DNA from: JBDRDI01 sp043820875
GTDB taxonomy: Bacteria > Patescibacteriota > Patescibacteriia > Patescibacteriales > UBA12075
Direction of reading: 5' to 3'
DNA: 14,722 nucleotides
NCBI GenBank assembly: GCA_043820875.1
Contig: JBDRDI010000001.1
Location: 1 to 14,722 of the forward strand
Part shown: positions 14,600 through 14,722 of the stretch, in pieces
How the letters are laid out: each line of letters starts with the position of its first letter
How positions within the stretch are numbered: the first letter of the stretch is position 1
The notes under the pieces: generated by a model
The model's input: only the letters and a program-made list of their open reading frames with translations
Database searches by the model: none
What the model was told of the DNA's origin: nothing
Translations under genes and position numbers: made by a program

Positions 14600-14722
14600 T
14601 TATCTCCGACTGAATTCGCATCCGCAATAGTTTTGCCTATATAATCCCAATTCACGAGAAAGCTCTGAAGATTTTTTGAATCCGTCGTTTTTTTTAAAAT
14701 CTTTTTCCAAAAAAATTATGCC
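14600..14722 (-). CDS. queH: Epoxyqueuosine reductase QueH, C-terminal fragment at window edge
   Basis: Only the last 40 codons and the TAA are inside the window; the gene continues to the right. The visible peptide contains FKKNDGFKKSSELSREL, followed directly by GLYRQNYCGCEFS. The LYRQNYCGCxxS ending, with its cysteine pair, is the hallmark of the QueH (formerly DUF208) C-terminus. In QueH these cysteines take part in metal or cluster binding and in redox chemistry. The enzyme reduces epoxyqueuosine to queuosine at tRNA position 34 and is a non-homologous replacement for QueG. The gene ends 75 nt before the next start. The part lying outside cannot be judged, so completeness is unknown. Confidence 0.9.
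   Translation of the reverse strand, partial: GIIFLEKDFKKNDGFKKSSELSRELGLYRQNYCGCEFSRR

Noticed and set aside
14270..14644. Plus-strand open frame of about 124 codons near the right end
   Set aside because: It covers the 108-residue gene, its promoter and the queH end in antisense. The hydrophobic runs come from the AT-rich promoter region.

Overview
The window is a compact, AT-rich bacterial chromosome segment. Genes are nearly contiguous, and the longest gene-free stretch is about 149 bp (9834-9982). The content fits a member of the Candidate Phyla Radiation (Patescibacteria), probably a Parcubacteria-like lineage: short intergenic gaps, conserved housekeeping genes mixed with a cassette of envelope proteins I do not recognise, and almost no Shine-Dalgarno sequences. 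The lineage is an inference from style, because no rRNA gene is present. TGA is used as a normal stop (miaB, the propeller gene and the membrane-protein gene), so this is not a recoded Gracilibacteria/Absconditabacteria genome.

Layout, left to right. (1) Plus strand, 1-3555: thyA (its 5' end lies left of the window), folA, a small P-loop nucleotide kinase and gatB. The first three are 4-5 nt apart and form a dTMP/folate unit: ThyA makes dTMP and dihydrofolate, DHFR regenerates tetrahydrofolate, and the kinase is placed to act on a nucleoside monophosphate or dephospho-CoA. gatB sits 21 nt downstream and appears to have its own promoter (2003-2031).

(2) Minus strand, 9833 down to 3552: lepA, a 31-codon membrane microprotein gene, recJ, rnhA, miaB and miaA. 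The order and small gaps (10, 18, 51, 11 and 3 nt) suggest one operon. A good sigma70-type promoter lies at 9891-9919, and a hairpin lies in the lepA leader. The products serve translation (LepA), DNA repair (RecJ, RNase HI) and consecutive steps of tRNA A37 modification (MiaA, then MiaB). miaA meets gatB tail to tail with a 4-nt overlap.

(3) Minus strand, 14524 down to 9983: a four-gene cassette with an extended -10 promoter upstream and a GC-rich hairpin downstream. It encodes a small acidic cytoplasmic protein, a lipoprotein with a secreted-type beta-propeller, a polytopic membrane protein and a membrane-anchored HtrA/PDZ-like protein that lacks the expected catalytic motifs. This is the best candidate in the window for an undescribed system, probably an envelope complex.

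(4) Right edge, 14600-14722, minus strand: the C-terminal 40 codons of a QueH-type epoxyqueuosine reductase. This adds a wobble-position (G34) tRNA modification gene to the miaA/miaB pair.

I saw no tRNA, rRNA, CRISPR array, insertion sequence or prophage gene.
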